Of a stretch of DNA of 64,000 nt, positions 1 to 8,759 are shown in pieces (position 1 is the stretch's first letter; each line of letters opens with the position of its first letter). The notes under the pieces were generated by a model that did no database searches, was not told the DNA's origin, and worked only from the letters and a program-made list of their open reading frames with translations. Both the position numbers and the translations under genes were made by a program. Source of the DNA: Halostagnicola sp. A-GB9-2 (GTDB taxonomy: Archaea > Halobacteriota > Halobacteria > Halobacteriales > Natrialbaceae); the NCBI RefSeq assembly GCF_030068615.1, contig NZ_JASJOC010000008.1, positions 1 through 64,000 of the forward strand, given 5' to 3'.

Positions 1-563
1 ATGACGCCTCAAGCGACGTGATCTCCCACGGTGTAAGTCGCCGCCATATAGTGGTTCACTAGAGCCCCGTCAAGTTTAATCGGGAGATGGAAGTCAGATA
101 GCCATAGCCATCAACGAGAAGCACGGCCTCAGAGAGGTTGTTTTCTCACATAATTGGTGGAGAAACTCGCGGCCGAATCGGTGCCACGACGACCGAAGAC
201 CTCGACATCGAGAACCAACGTCGATTTAACGTCGATCGCCGCATATAGCCACCGCCACTGCTCGTTGACGCGGATCGCCGTCTCATCGACGGCAACCTGC
301 GACGGCTGCGCCATCGACGGGTCTGGCTGGCGATCGGGCAGCCGATGCGTCCACGCCCAGACGACTCTATGTGAGCGAGCTACCGCAAGACAGCGGTTGT
401 TTCTCTCACCGACAACCCGAGGAGTGCACATGTACCCTGAACACCTGACGGTTGTCGTGGTTTGATCGTTCTCCCAACCTTCAAGAAAACCCAGTCCAAG
501 GTGTCTCTGAACAGGGTTGCGAGTGTCATGGCCAGGTTTCGATTCTACCTGCTTGTCCTTCAA
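1..563 (-). pseudogene. IS6-family transposase relic
   Basis: The minus strand encodes a broken DDE transposase of the haloarchaeal IS6 type. The central part carries the segment VAVDETAIRVNEQWRWLYAA, which holds the first catalytic Asp. After about residue 125 the frame is lost. Positions 1-128 on the same strand still encode AVLLVDGYGYLTSISRLNL, which matches the region of the second catalytic Asp, but in another frame and soon followed by a stop. The N-terminal 60 residues are also not typical of the family. The element is therefore inactive and may continue to the left of the window. Family assignment is from remembered motif similarity. Confidence 0.65.
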
Positions 564-997
564 TTCCTAATCTCAGCAGCACCGAAGCGACTGCAAAGAT
601 AGTTTACTGTATGCTTGACGTTGAAAACCTCGAATATCTATTGACAATCGGATCTCTGAGTAGCTTGGGGAATTTGTATAGCGGTATATGATACACGAAC
701 AGCTGCATTGGTGATAGAGCGGTATAGATCGGAAGCAACGGACGATAGAGACAAAACCACATTCACTTGGTTAGATCCGCATTTGACCAAGTGAATATAT
801 ATGGGTCGACGCTGTACCCCAGAAGTGAATGTCTGGATCCACTGATTGATGGGCTGATCGCGGGAAAACCGCCGAGGAGACGGTTTCACGCTATATCTAA
901 CAAAGAACGTGTCAATCTATCAAAAACACCAGTAAAAGAGAGCTAAACTATACGTTTCGACTATCTGATTCCTCAATAATTCTCGTTATATACAACA
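564..997. other. intergenic, no gene recognised
   Basis: AT-rich stretch between the transposase relic and the aldehyde dehydrogenase stop codon. Only short open frames without recognisable protein features occur. I see no RNA gene or repeat. Confidence 0.5.
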
Positions 998-2500
998 CTA
1001 TATTGATGGATCTTCAAGGTTCACATAGACAGTTTTTGGTTGTCGGTAATGGTCGAGAGCTTCTACCCCAAGATCATTACCGATTCCGGAATTTTTGAAA
1101 CCAGTATATGGACCTTCCGGGAGAATAGGGCCATACTCGTTAACATAGACGACGCCTGCTTCGAGATCAGCTGCAGCATTATGAACAAGATCGGTACGTT
1201 CGGTACCAATGCCAGCCGCTAAACCGTAGTCAGTGTCGTTAGCAAGAGCGATTCCTTCCTCGTAGGTTTCGAAGGTTTGAATCGTTTGGACAGGGCCAAA
1301 TACTTCTTCTTGGGCAATGCGCATCTCATTATCAACGTCAGTAAAGACTGTTGGCTCGTAGTACCAACCACTCGCAAGTTCCGGATCATCAGGGGCTCTG
1401 CCGCCAGCAGCGAGTGTCGCCCCTTCAGTAGTCGCTATTTCAACATACTCTTTGACAGTTTCGTACTGCTCTTGAGAAGTCAGCGGTCCCATTGTGGTAT
1501 CTGGGTCGAGCGGGTCACCAAGTCTATAAGACTCTGCCTTTGCGACAAAGCGGTCGGTGAACTCTTCAGCAATATCCTCATGGACGATTGCTCGAGAGAA
1601 AGCATCACAGATCTCGCCGGTGCTATAGTAGATTCCATCAGCGGCAGCGTCAACGACTTTCTCAAGATTAGCATCGGGAAAGACAATGAACGGTGACTTT
1701 CCGCCTAACTCAAGCGTAACCGGTGCAATGTGACTTGCGGCTGACTGCATTACTTTTTCACCGACCGCTGTGCTGCCCGTGAAAGACACTTTACGGACAT
1801 CCTCGTGCTTAGTTAGCACGTTACCGGCTTCTGACCCGGTTCCAGGGACAACGTTGAGGACGCCATCAGGCAAGATCCCAGCAGAGAGCTCAGCAATTCG
1901 AAGCGTCGTCAGTGGTGCGTCTACGGAGGGTTTGAGTACGGTAGCGTTGCCTGCCGCGAGTGCAGGTCCAAGCTTCCAAGCAGCCGACCAAATTGGGAAG
2001 TTCCATGGAGTGATCTGGCCGACGACTCCGTAGGGCTCATACCGTGTATACATGTGCAGATCTGTCTGAGCTGGCACCTTCCGGCCGTCTTGAACTGGAG
2101 ACCTACAGAGCGAAGCATAGTACTCTAAGGTGTCAATCGCGCCTTCAACCTCGCCACGGGCGTCTGACTTTGGTTTCCCTGTATCAATACACTCTAGTAG
2201 AGTTAATTCCTCAACGTGCTCGCTTAAGCTATCGATCCAATCGAACAGCATCCGGGAGCGTTCGGCTGGTTCCATCTCGCTCCATACGTCATCGTAACCC
2301 TTCCAGGCAGCTTCGACGGCATTGTTGATATCGTTTTCGCGACAGCGTGCCACTGTCGTAATCAGCTCATCGACGACTGGATCAACCGTTTCGAGGGAGT
2401 CCTCGGTTTGATAGGATTTTCCGCCGACCCAGGCATCAAACCGACTAACATCGGTTGCAGCGGCGTGTGCCTGAGAGTGCTGGTGCGTATTAGCTGTCAT
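998..2500 (-). CDS. NAD(P)-dependent aldehyde dehydrogenase, betaine-aldehyde-dehydrogenase-like
   Basis: A full-length (500 aa) member of the aldehyde dehydrogenase superfamily, which oxidises aldehydes to acids with NAD(P). Visible motifs: TPWNFP with the oxyanion Asn at 167, the dinucleotide segment FTGSTAVGEKV, catalytic Glu264 in VTLELGGKSP and catalytic Cys298 in GEICDAFSR. The stretch after the Cys (SRAIVHEDIAEEF) resembles betaine aldehyde and hydroxymuconic semialdehyde dehydrogenases. Its start overlaps the stop of the upstream Rieske ferredoxin gene by an ATGA, so the two are translationally coupled in an operon with an amidohydrolase. With glycine betaine genes nearby, a betaine aldehyde role is possible; with the amidohydrolase, a muconic semialdehyde role is equally possible. 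Family certain, substrate not. Confidence 0.9.
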   Translation of the reverse strand: MTANTHQHSQAHAAATDVSRFDAWVGGKSYQTEDSLETVDPVVDELITTVARCRENDINNAVEAAWKGYDDVWSEMEPAERSRMLFDWIDSLSEHVEELTLLECIDTGKPKSDARGEVEGAIDTLEYYASLCRSPVQDGRKVPAQTDLHMYTRYEPYGVVGQITPWNFPIWSAAWKLGPALAAGNATVLKPSVDAPLTTLRIAELSAGILPDGVLNVVPGTGSEAGNVLTKHEDVRKVSFTGSTAVGEKVMQSAASHIAPVTLELGGKSPFIVFPDANLEKVVDAAADGIYYSTGEICDAFSRAIVHEDIAEEFTDRFVAKAESYRLGDPLDPDTTMGPLTSQEQYETVKEYVEIATTEGATLAAGGRAPDDPELASGWYYEPTVFTDVDNEMRIAQEEVFGPVQTIQTFETYEEGIALANDTDYGLAAGIGTERTDLVHNAAADLEAGVVYVNEYGPILPEGPYTGFKNSGIGNDLGVEALDHYRQPKTVYVNLEDPSI

Positions 2501-2862
2501 AGAGTTATTATTATTTCATCGCCTTCAACTTTAACTGAATGTGACGGGAGGCGGACCTTATCTTTTGAAAGACATGATCCATCTGTAACATCATACTCCC
2601 AACCGTGCCATGGACAATTCAACACCTCTCCTTCTTTACACCAATCAAGATCAACTGTCAGTGAGTCTCGATCGAACTCGGCGTTAGACGTGCCCGTGAG
2701 TTTTCCTTCACAAACTGGACCTGATTGGTGGGCACACCAGTTGGTGTACGCGCGATGCTCGCCGTTTACGTAGAATACGGCAATTTCACGGCCCTCAATT
2801 TCGACGAGTTTTCGTTCTCCTTGGGATAGTTCGTCAGTTGTGGCAACAACATGCTCTTCCAT
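2497..2862 (-). CDS. Rieske-type [2Fe-2S] ferredoxin
   Basis: A 121-aa single-domain Rieske protein. The cluster ligands are visible as C43-A-H45 and C83-P-W-H86, within NWCAHQSGP and LNCPWHGWEY. Such small soluble Rieske ferredoxins pass electrons from a reductase to an oxygenase, or act as accessory redox domains. An insert of about 20 residues lies between the two ligand pairs. The gene sits between an amidohydrolase (2-bp gap upstream) and an aldehyde dehydrogenase (4-bp overlap downstream). It is the only small Rieske ferredoxin in the window, so it could serve either this operon or the Rieske oxygenases further on. No reductase is encoded beside it. Confidence 0.9.
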   Translation of the reverse strand: MEEHVVATTDELSQGERKLVEIEGREIAVFYVNGEHRAYTNWCAHQSGPVCEGKLTGTSNAEFDRDSLTVDLDWCKEGEVLNCPWHGWEYDVTDGSCLSKDKVRLPSHSVKVEGDEIIITL

Positions 2863-2864
2863 GG

Positions 2865-3941
2865 TTACAGTGAGAGGTTGAATGCCTCGGCAGGCGTTTC
2901 ATAGAGAACCTTCTCTCGCTCTTCTTCTGTGAAGTAGTTGCGAAGGTACTTATCGAGTTCTTCAACATGGTCAAAGTCCCAGTGCGGATAATCAGTTGCG
3001 AACATAAGGTTGTCTGCACCAATCATTCCGATGATTTGCTTCATGTGGGCTGGGTCGTTCGGTTCTCCGAGTGGCTGCGAGCCGAAGTAAAATGAGTCCC
3101 GAAGGTACTCTTCAGGACTTTTCTCCAACAAGGGCACTTCGCTTCGGCGCATATGGTATATCTTGTTCATTCGATGCATCATATAAGGCACCCATCCGAT
3201 TCCTGATTCAAGAAATACAAAGTCTAGCTCGGGGAATTTCTCGGGGACACCTTCCCCAATTAGACTAGACATTGTTGCCATCTGTTGCCAAGGGTGGCCC
3301 AATGTCTGGACTTCAAAGTAGTTATTAAATCCTCTATTGTGAATGGGAAAATCAAACATGAACTCGTCACCGTTTCCGTGGTACACTATTGGCAGACCGT
3401 TATCCTCAGCAGCCTGGAAGATAATGTCGTATTCTGGGTCGCCGAGTGGCGGATACTCCCCACTGGTTCCTACGTACACACCGACGATCTGATCTTCATC
3501 TCCAACTCGATCCAACTCTTCGGCTGCTTTGTCGGGCTTCTGTGTGGCAATTGAGGCGAGTCCAAGGAAGTCGTGGTCATCAAGGAACTGATCGAATAGA
3601 AGATTGTTGTATGCCTGCATCAGGTTAACCGCCAAGTCTGGCTGTGAGAACTTTCCTAACGGTTCAAACATATTGATAATGGGGTATTCGATATCAAACT
3701 CCTTCTGGAACGTTAGAAGATCACCTGCCGATGTGAAAGTAGAAAAGTGATCGTCTATTTTTCCTCCCATGCGCTGATCCCAGCTGCTCGAGGGAAAGAT
3801 GGGGTGTGGGGACTCCGTTATACTGGATCGATAGGGCTCATCCATGTACTTTGCTACCGTTTCTTCTTCGACCGTAATGTGGACGTCTGCGTCGATTACA
3901 GTCGTTTCTGATGTCGCATGCTTGGCTGTCTCTGACATCAC
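2865..3941 (-). CDS. amidohydrolase-2 family metal-dependent hydrolase/decarboxylase
   Basis: A 358-aa TIM-barrel protein of the amidohydrolase-2 group, which includes ACMSD-type decarboxylases. The N-terminal metal motif is VIDADVH (Asp19-x-His21, the D-x-H variant of H-x-H). Further candidate ligands are the His in VYHGNGDE, the His in LGHPWQQM and the Asp in FATDYPHWDFD near residue 318. It is the first gene of the three-gene minus-strand operon with the Rieske ferredoxin and aldehyde dehydrogenase. An ACMSD-like hydrolase beside a semialdehyde-type dehydrogenase suggests ring-cleavage product catabolism, but the substrate cannot be read from sequence. Two adjacent ATG codons are possible starts; a TATA-like element lies roughly 25-35 bp upstream (about 3965-3975). 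Confidence 0.85.
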   Translation of the reverse strand: MMSETAKHATSETTVIDADVHITVEEETVAKYMDEPYRSSITESPHPIFPSSSWDQRMGGKIDDHFSTFTSAGDLLTFQKEFDIEYPIINMFEPLGKFSQPDLAVNLMQAYNNLLFDQFLDDHDFLGLASIATQKPDKAAEELDRVGDEDQIVGVYVGTSGEYPPLGDPEYDIIFQAAEDNGLPIVYHGNGDEFMFDFPIHNRGFNNYFEVQTLGHPWQQMATMSSLIGEGVPEKFPELDFVFLESGIGWVPYMMHRMNKIYHMRRSEVPLLEKSPEEYLRDSFYFGSQPLGEPNDPAHMKQIIGMIGADNLMFATDYPHWDFDHVEELDKYLRNYFTEEEREKVLYETPAEAFNLSL

Positions 3942-4255
3942 CTAGATATTCGAGGTGACTCTTCTTAAAGTTTTGGCTTCGGTGAAGCTACCTACAATTT
4001 ATTCAACGCTCTTGTGAAGCACGTTATTGATTTGCAGAGTGCATCATCGAGAGCATGTTTGAGCGCTTCACTACCTGGTTTTCTACTTAGCTTCGCACGT
4101 TAGACGAATATGCCTTCGATCTGGTGCATTAGCTCGTCAGTACTACGGTTGGGGCTATTGAGTGCCCAAGATAAGAGGTTTTGAACGCTTTCGCGGAAGG
4201 ATCGTTTGATCTCGTTGCGCAGCGTGGTTGTCGGTCGAGGATCGTTCCAAGGGCG

Positions 4256-4501
4256 CTATGTGAAGTACCACTCTTTGAGTGTGAGCTTCGAATGAGCGAA
4301 AATTGTGCCGGTCTTGTCGTTGAATGTGCGACCACGATTCTCACATAGATACCGGTGATATACCCGATAGCTGCCGTTTCTGACCGTCAGGTCAGAACGG
4401 TAGCGGGAGCATTCGACACCGTCACGCCAGCGGACCTGTTGGAGCAGGCCCGCGGCAGCCGATTCCGAAACGGATCGGTTCATAGGGTACATATCGGGCA
4501 C
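4256..4501 (-). pseudogene. IS1595-family transposase, N-terminal relic
   Basis: The minus strand encodes only the zinc-ribbon N-terminus of an IS1595-type transposase: SESAAAGLLQQVRWRDGVEC followed by NGSYRVYHRYLC and GRTFNDKTGTIFAHSK. The zinc ribbon is damaged: two of the expected cysteines read Ser/Tyr and Asn (ECSRYRS and CENRGR). The frame stops soon after WYFT, before any DDE residue. Positions 4083-4255 may hold further decayed coding sequence on the same strand. Confidence 0.7.
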
Positions 4502-4922
4502 CGCTGGCGCGGTGCCCTTGCTCTCTTCGACTTTGAGCCGCTGCTCTTGCCATCAATAATCTACTTCGTAAGAGCGTTATTCAATTTTTACTACTGTTTT
4601 GACACCGGATGATCTCTTAAGGCTAAAATTCCATATTATAGAAAAGGTCTATCAAACCGGATCGCCAAATCTAATAAATTACAATGGTATGTGTGTAATA
4701 GACTTCCCAAGAGTAGAGGCGTTCATAGTTGATAAGCAGGCACAGGATGTACAATCTCATAGTTGGCGACAATATATAGAAACACATGGAAGGAGTGCTT
4801 GAATCCTGTTCTATAATGTGGAATAACAGGGATTATGGTAGCGTCACTCGATGGCGAAAACAGCACTGCTATGACTCTGACCGAAAAATCAATATCACTC
4901 GTTGCAGTGTCTAGTTACACAT
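4502..4922. other. AT-rich intergenic stretch
   Basis: One open frame (4599-4802, plus strand, 67 codons) is present, but its product has no recognisable features and its base composition matches the surrounding non-coding DNA. I would not annotate it as a gene. Confidence 0.4.
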
Positions 4923-5234
4923 ATGGAAGAACGGCCCGATTGGTGGAAGCGCAATGAGAAACTTCGAGAGGAAATGGGACTCCAATCATACGAACCACCA
5001 CAGTTTGAAGACGGAGCCTATACTCATACTGTTATCACGGAATTGGAAGATGACCTGGGTTGCTCAATACGGCTCGTCGCGGAAGATCCAACGTTTCCAA
5101 GCGTTTGGGCGGTTGAGATCAATAGCAAACGGGTTCAGACCCTTCAACGGCGGAAGACAGGAGATGGAAATATAGTCTATTTATTGACTTCTGATGAATT
5201 CGTTGGAATAATCAAAGGCCATATCACCAAATAA
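4923..5234 (+). CDS. conserved haloarchaeal hypothetical protein
   Basis: A 103-aa acidic protein starting MEERPDWWKRNEKLREEMGL. The N-terminus with its two tryptophans and the following YEPPQFEDG segment are familiar from a small haloarchaeal protein family of unknown function. I chose the ATG at 4923 over an in-frame ATG 21 bp upstream because the conserved sequence begins there. It contains no cysteine pair, membrane segment or signal peptide. Its stop is directly adjacent, with no gap, to the stop of the convergent IclR gene. Function unknown. Confidence 0.6.
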   Translation: MEERPDWWKRNEKLREEMGLQSYEPPQFEDGAYTHTVITELEDDLGCSIRLVAEDPTFPSVWAVEINSKRVQTLQRRKTGDGNIVYLLTSDEFVGIIKGHITK

Positions 5235-6005
5235 CTACTGAATGGTTGGCTCACTAAGGTTCAGTTCGATTACGTTGATTGATTGCATGAGCAGCGGTCG
5301 AAGGTCCTCTTTGAGACGGTCATCATTCATTCGGTGAGCAGGTCCAGCGATACTGAGCGATCCGACAACATTATTCTCAGCCGTTGTAATCGGTGCTCCA
5401 ATACTTTTTAGTCCTGATCGGAACTCCTCTCGGTCGAACGCGACTGATTTTGACTGAACCTCCGATAGCTCTTCGAATAGTTTCTCACGGTTCGTAATTG
5501 TGTTCTCAGATTGAGCTGGAAGTCCATAATAGTCAATGATCTGTTCTACCTCTGATCTCGGCATATGAGCGAGGACAGCTTTTCCAACTGCAGAGCAGTG
5601 AAGAAGAGTCCTCTCTCCTGGTCTAGCTGGATAATCTATATCATCATTCCCCGAACTAATATCTAAATAAATCCCTTTTCCATGCTCTTCAACCAACAAT
5701 GTAATTAATTCACCTGATTCGAATGCAAGGTTCGCTATTTCCCCTTTTGCAGCGTCATAAAGTGGAAACCGATACCGTGCTTTTTCGCCTCGTTGAAGAA
5801 ATTTGAGACCCAGACGATACTCATCCCCACGGTTAACAACGTACTCTAGCTCACGAAGAGTATCCAAATGATTGTGTACAATACTCGGTGGCCGCTCAAT
5901 GTGCTGAGCGACTTCCGAAACGTTAGCTCCTTCCAGCGTTGCAAGAGCTTCGATCACATCCTCCATCGTTTTGAGGGATTTGACTGGATTCGACGCCTCG
6001 TGCAT
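5235..6005 (-). CDS. IclR-family transcriptional regulator
   Basis: A 256-aa two-domain regulator. Residues about 10-75 form the winged helix-turn-helix (ANVSEVAQHIERPPSIVHNH) and residues about 80-250 the IclR effector domain, with the typical LLHCSAVGKAVLAHMPRSEV and the C-terminal VVGSLSIAGPAHRM. IclR proteins bind small metabolites and repress or activate adjacent catabolic or transport genes. It is divergent from the betaine-type ABC transporter at 6135, with 129 bp between the starts, so it probably controls that operon. The effector is unknown; a betaine-pathway intermediate is a guess. Confidence 0.9.
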   Translation of the reverse strand: MHEASNPVKSLKTMEDVIEALATLEGANVSEVAQHIERPPSIVHNHLDTLRELEYVVNRGDEYRLGLKFLQRGEKARYRFPLYDAAKGEIANLAFESGELITLLVEEHGKGIYLDISSGNDDIDYPARPGERTLLHCSAVGKAVLAHMPRSEVEQIIDYYGLPAQSENTITNREKLFEELSEVQSKSVAFDREEFRSGLKSIGAPITTAENNVVGSLSIAGPAHRMNDDRLKEDLRPLLMQSINVIELNLSEPTIQ

Positions 6006-6134
6006 ATGCTTTCCTCTTGCTCAATCCCCATATCGTTTTCTATATTATGAAATAGAGTTTTTAGATAACTCCCTTCAGGATCCCCTATTTAGAGGGCCAC
6101 ATAAGTAACATATATATACTAGCAAGGAAACATT
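6006..6134. promoter_or_regulatory. divergent promoter region, IclR gene / ABC transporter operon
   Basis: Short AT-rich region between two divergent starts. A TATA-like run (acatatatatac, about 6108-6119) lies 15-27 bp before the transporter start. An imperfect dyad, CTATATTATGAAATAG (about 6040-6055), sits close to the regulator start and is a candidate IclR operator. The assignment is inference. Confidence 0.4.
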
Positions 6135-7085
6135 GTGAGTGGAATGGGACCACTTGACACGAAAGCAAGTCGTAGAACTATACTCAAAACATGTGGTGTC
6201 GGAGCAGCAGGCATAACCACGATGGCAGGTTGTCTCGGCGACGAGGACGAAATTGCTGTAGCTTCCATGCAATGGAGTGAGGCTCGGCTCATGGGGTACT
6301 TGGGGTACGAAATGCTCCAAGAACATACAGACTACAGCGTCGGAGATGAAACTAGTCTAGGAGGCTCGAGACAGTGCTTTGAGGCCGTGCAAAATGAAGA
6401 AGTCGACCTCTATCACATCTATACAGGTGGTGCGTGGTCGGAACTCCCACCGCAACGAGATGACCTAATTTCCGATCCAGACGAACTCTATGAACGGGCA
6501 AGGGACGACTTAGAAGAAGAACATGGACTGGCCTACCTCGAACCCGCTTCGTTCGATAACACGTATGCAATCGGAGCTAGTTCTGAGTGGGTCAATGAAA
6601 CAGGAATCGAGACACTTAGTGAACTGGCCGACCACCTCGAAAACGGCAACATCGATATCACGATCGTCCTTGGTCCTGAGTTTCAGGAACGATCTGATGG
6701 CTGGCCGGGTTTGATTGAACACTATGATATTGAGGAACCAGCGGAGGATATCGATATCCAGAGTGTTGAAGCCGACCTCACGTATGAGATTCTTGGGGAA
6801 GACGAAGCAGACCTCGGAATGGTCTTCAGCACGAATCCGAATATTCAACAGTTCGATCTCACCGTCCTGGAAGACGACGAGGAATTTTTCTTGCCCTATA
6901 ATCCTGCCCCGTTAGTACACGGAGAAACCATCGAAGAATACGATATTGAGGAACCTCTCAACGAAGTTTCACGGTCGTTGGCGTCCGAAGAGGAGGTTCA
7001 GGAATTGAACGCCCGGATCGATCTTGAGGGTGAGGACCCGCAGGACGTTGCCAGAGATCACCTCGAAGGAAACAGCCTCATTTGA
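6135..7085 (+). CDS. glycine betaine/proline-type ABC transporter, substrate-binding lipoprotein
   Basis: A 316-aa OpuAC/ProX-family binding protein. The N-terminus carries a twin-arginine sequence (SRRTILK) and a lipobox (MAGC), so it is probably Tat-exported and lipid-anchored at the cell surface, as usual in haloarchaea. The mature part has the SMQWSEARLMGYLGYEMLQ start typical of quaternary-amine binding proteins. Start is GTG 6135; an ATG at 6144 is an alternative and keeps the signal. The permease starts 3 bp after its stop, and an ATPase and a second permease follow, giving a complete four-gene importer. Ligand (glycine betaine, proline, carnitine or choline) cannot be fixed from sequence. 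Confidence 0.9.
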   Translation: MSGMGPLDTKASRRTILKTCGVGAAGITTMAGCLGDEDEIAVASMQWSEARLMGYLGYEMLQEHTDYSVGDETSLGGSRQCFEAVQNEEVDLYHIYTGGAWSELPPQRDDLISDPDELYERARDDLEEEHGLAYLEPASFDNTYAIGASSEWVNETGIETLSELADHLENGNIDITIVLGPEFQERSDGWPGLIEHYDIEEPAEDIDIQSVEADLTYEILGEDEADLGMVFSTNPNIQQFDLTVLEDDEEFFLPYNPAPLVHGETIEEYDIEEPLNEVSRSLASEEEVQELNARIDLEGEDPQDVARDHLEGNSLI

Positions 7086-7088
7086 GCT

Positions 7089-7775
7089 ATGATAGGGTCA
7101 TATATCGAGTTTACACTCGACAATTGGCAGGACCTTCTACAACTCCTTATCGAACACATTGAACTTGTCGTCCAAACACTGATAATTGCGCTCCCACTCG
7201 GGATCTCGTTGGGAATTTTCATCGCCTATTATCAGCCTGCATCGCTCAGTGTTCTATGGGGCGCCGGTGTCGCGATGACAATACCGAGTCTCGCTCTATT
7301 TGGGTTGCTTGTTCCATTTCTCGGAATTGGTAATCCACCCGTCATTGTTGCTTTAGTGTTGTACGCACAGTTGCCGATCATCAGAAATACGTATATTGGG
7401 CTAACTGGCGTTGAGAAAGACATGATTGAAGCCGGCGAAGGAGTTGGAATGACCCGCTGGCAACGACTTCGACAAATACAGATCCCAGTTGCGCTTCCAG
7501 TGATTACTGCAGGTGTACGGAACGCAACTGTGATTCTAATCGGCGTAGCAACGGTTGGAGCTTACGTCGGTGCTGGTGGTCTCGGTGACTATATTTTCAC
7601 CGGGATCTATCAGGCGAACACCGAAATGATCGTTGTCGCAACAGTTGTTGTTTCGCTGTTAGCTCTGGTTTTCGACTACGGTCTTAAAATAATTGAACAA
7701 TTCCTGCAGCTTCAAAACGGCGAAGACGTCGCTCTCACAAGAGGAACAAAAGCAATTACAAAGGTGATAACATGA
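7089..7775 (+). CDS. glycine betaine/proline-type ABC transporter permease (first)
   Basis: A 228-aa ProW/OpuCB-type integral membrane protein with about six hydrophobic segments. The cytoplasmic EAA loop that contacts the ATPase is clear: MIEAGEGVGMTRWQRLRQIQ. It lies directly between the binding-protein gene and the ATPase gene, and its TGA stop overlaps the ATPase ATG by 4 bp. It pairs with the second permease at 8760 to form a heterodimeric channel, as in OpuC-type systems. Confidence 0.9.
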   Translation: MIGSYIEFTLDNWQDLLQLLIEHIELVVQTLIIALPLGISLGIFIAYYQPASLSVLWGAGVAMTIPSLALFGLLVPFLGIGNPPVIVALVLYAQLPIIRNTYIGLTGVEKDMIEAGEGVGMTRWQRLRQIQIPVALPVITAGVRNATVILIGVATVGAYVGAGGLGDYIFTGIYQANTEMIVVATVVVSLLALVFDYGLKIIEQFLQLQNGEDVALTRGTKAITKVIT

Positions 7776-8758
7776 TCAAGTTCGATAACGTCACGAAAAT
7801 CTACGCGGATTCAACAGTAGCGATTAGAGATATCAGCTTCGAAGTAGCTGAAGGGACGACAACTGTTCTTGTCGGACCGTCTGGTTGTGGTAAGACCACA
7901 ACAATGAAACTAGTCAATCGTCTTGAAGACCCAACGGAAGGAGCCGTTTACTACGATGGGACTAACACCCAGGAGATCGGTGTTACCGAACTGCGGCGTG
8001 ACATCGGATACGTCATTCAAGAGATTGGCCTGTTCAATCATATGACCGTTGGAGAAAATGTCGCTACAGTCCCGAAACTCAAGGGATGGGACGACGGGCA
8101 GATTGACGATCGGGTTGATAAACTACTTGAGTTGATGGCACTCTCACCAGAGGAATATCGGGATCAATATCCGCGCGAACTATCTGGTGGCCAGCGACAG
8201 CGTGTCGGCGTAGCACGAGCACTGGCTGCGGATCCGGATGTTCTGCTTATGGATGAACCGTTCGGTGCTTTAGACCCAATAACTCGTGCAGACTTGCAGG
8301 ATGAGTTCCTTGAGATTCAAGCAGAGATCAACACGACGATCCTCTTTGTCACACATAGTATTGACGAGGCACTGAAGATGGGTGATAAAATTGTGATTTT
8401 TGATGTTGGTGAATTAGTCCAGTACGATACACCGCGAAATATTTTGGAGAATCCGAATAGCGAGTTCGTACGCGACTTTGTCGGCGAGGACATTACGCTC
8501 AAGAAATTGAGCCTAATAAACGTCGATGAGATCATGAGGCCAACCAATGTTATCGAGGATACGACTGACCAAGATAGCAAGACCGCAGTGACGAACGGAG
8601 GTGAGGTGATGCACCATCTCGCTCCAGGGGACTCACTAAAGTCAGCACTGTCCACATTTGTCGAGTCAGACATCCAATCGCTTCCAGTTGTCGAAGATGA
8701 AGAAACCATTGGGGTCATTGACCGAGACGAGATCTACGAGATATACAACGGTGGCTGA
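7772..8758 (+). CDS. glycine betaine/proline-type ABC transporter ATP-binding protein
   Basis: A 328-aa ProV/OpuCA-type ATPase. Walker A is GPSGCGKTT, the ABC signature is LSGGQRQRVGVARAL and Walker B is DVLLMDEPFGALDP. The C-terminal region after about residue 245 includes one recognisable CBS-like unit (SLPVVEDEETIGVIDRDEI); in bacterial homologues CBS domains gate transport in response to ionic strength. The tail is shorter than in tandem-CBS relatives. It overlaps the first permease by ATGA and is followed after 1 bp by the second permease. Confidence 0.92.
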   Translation: MIKFDNVTKIYADSTVAIRDISFEVAEGTTTVLVGPSGCGKTTTMKLVNRLEDPTEGAVYYDGTNTQEIGVTELRRDIGYVIQEIGLFNHMTVGENVATVPKLKGWDDGQIDDRVDKLLELMALSPEEYRDQYPRELSGGQRQRVGVARALAADPDVLLMDEPFGALDPITRADLQDEFLEIQAEINTTILFVTHSIDEALKMGDKIVIFDVGELVQYDTPRNILENPNSEFVRDFVGEDITLKKLSLINVDEIMRPTNVIEDTTDQDSKTAVTNGGEVMHHLAPGDSLKSALSTFVESDIQSLPVVEDEETIGVIDRDEIYEIYNGG

Positions 8759-8759
8759 G

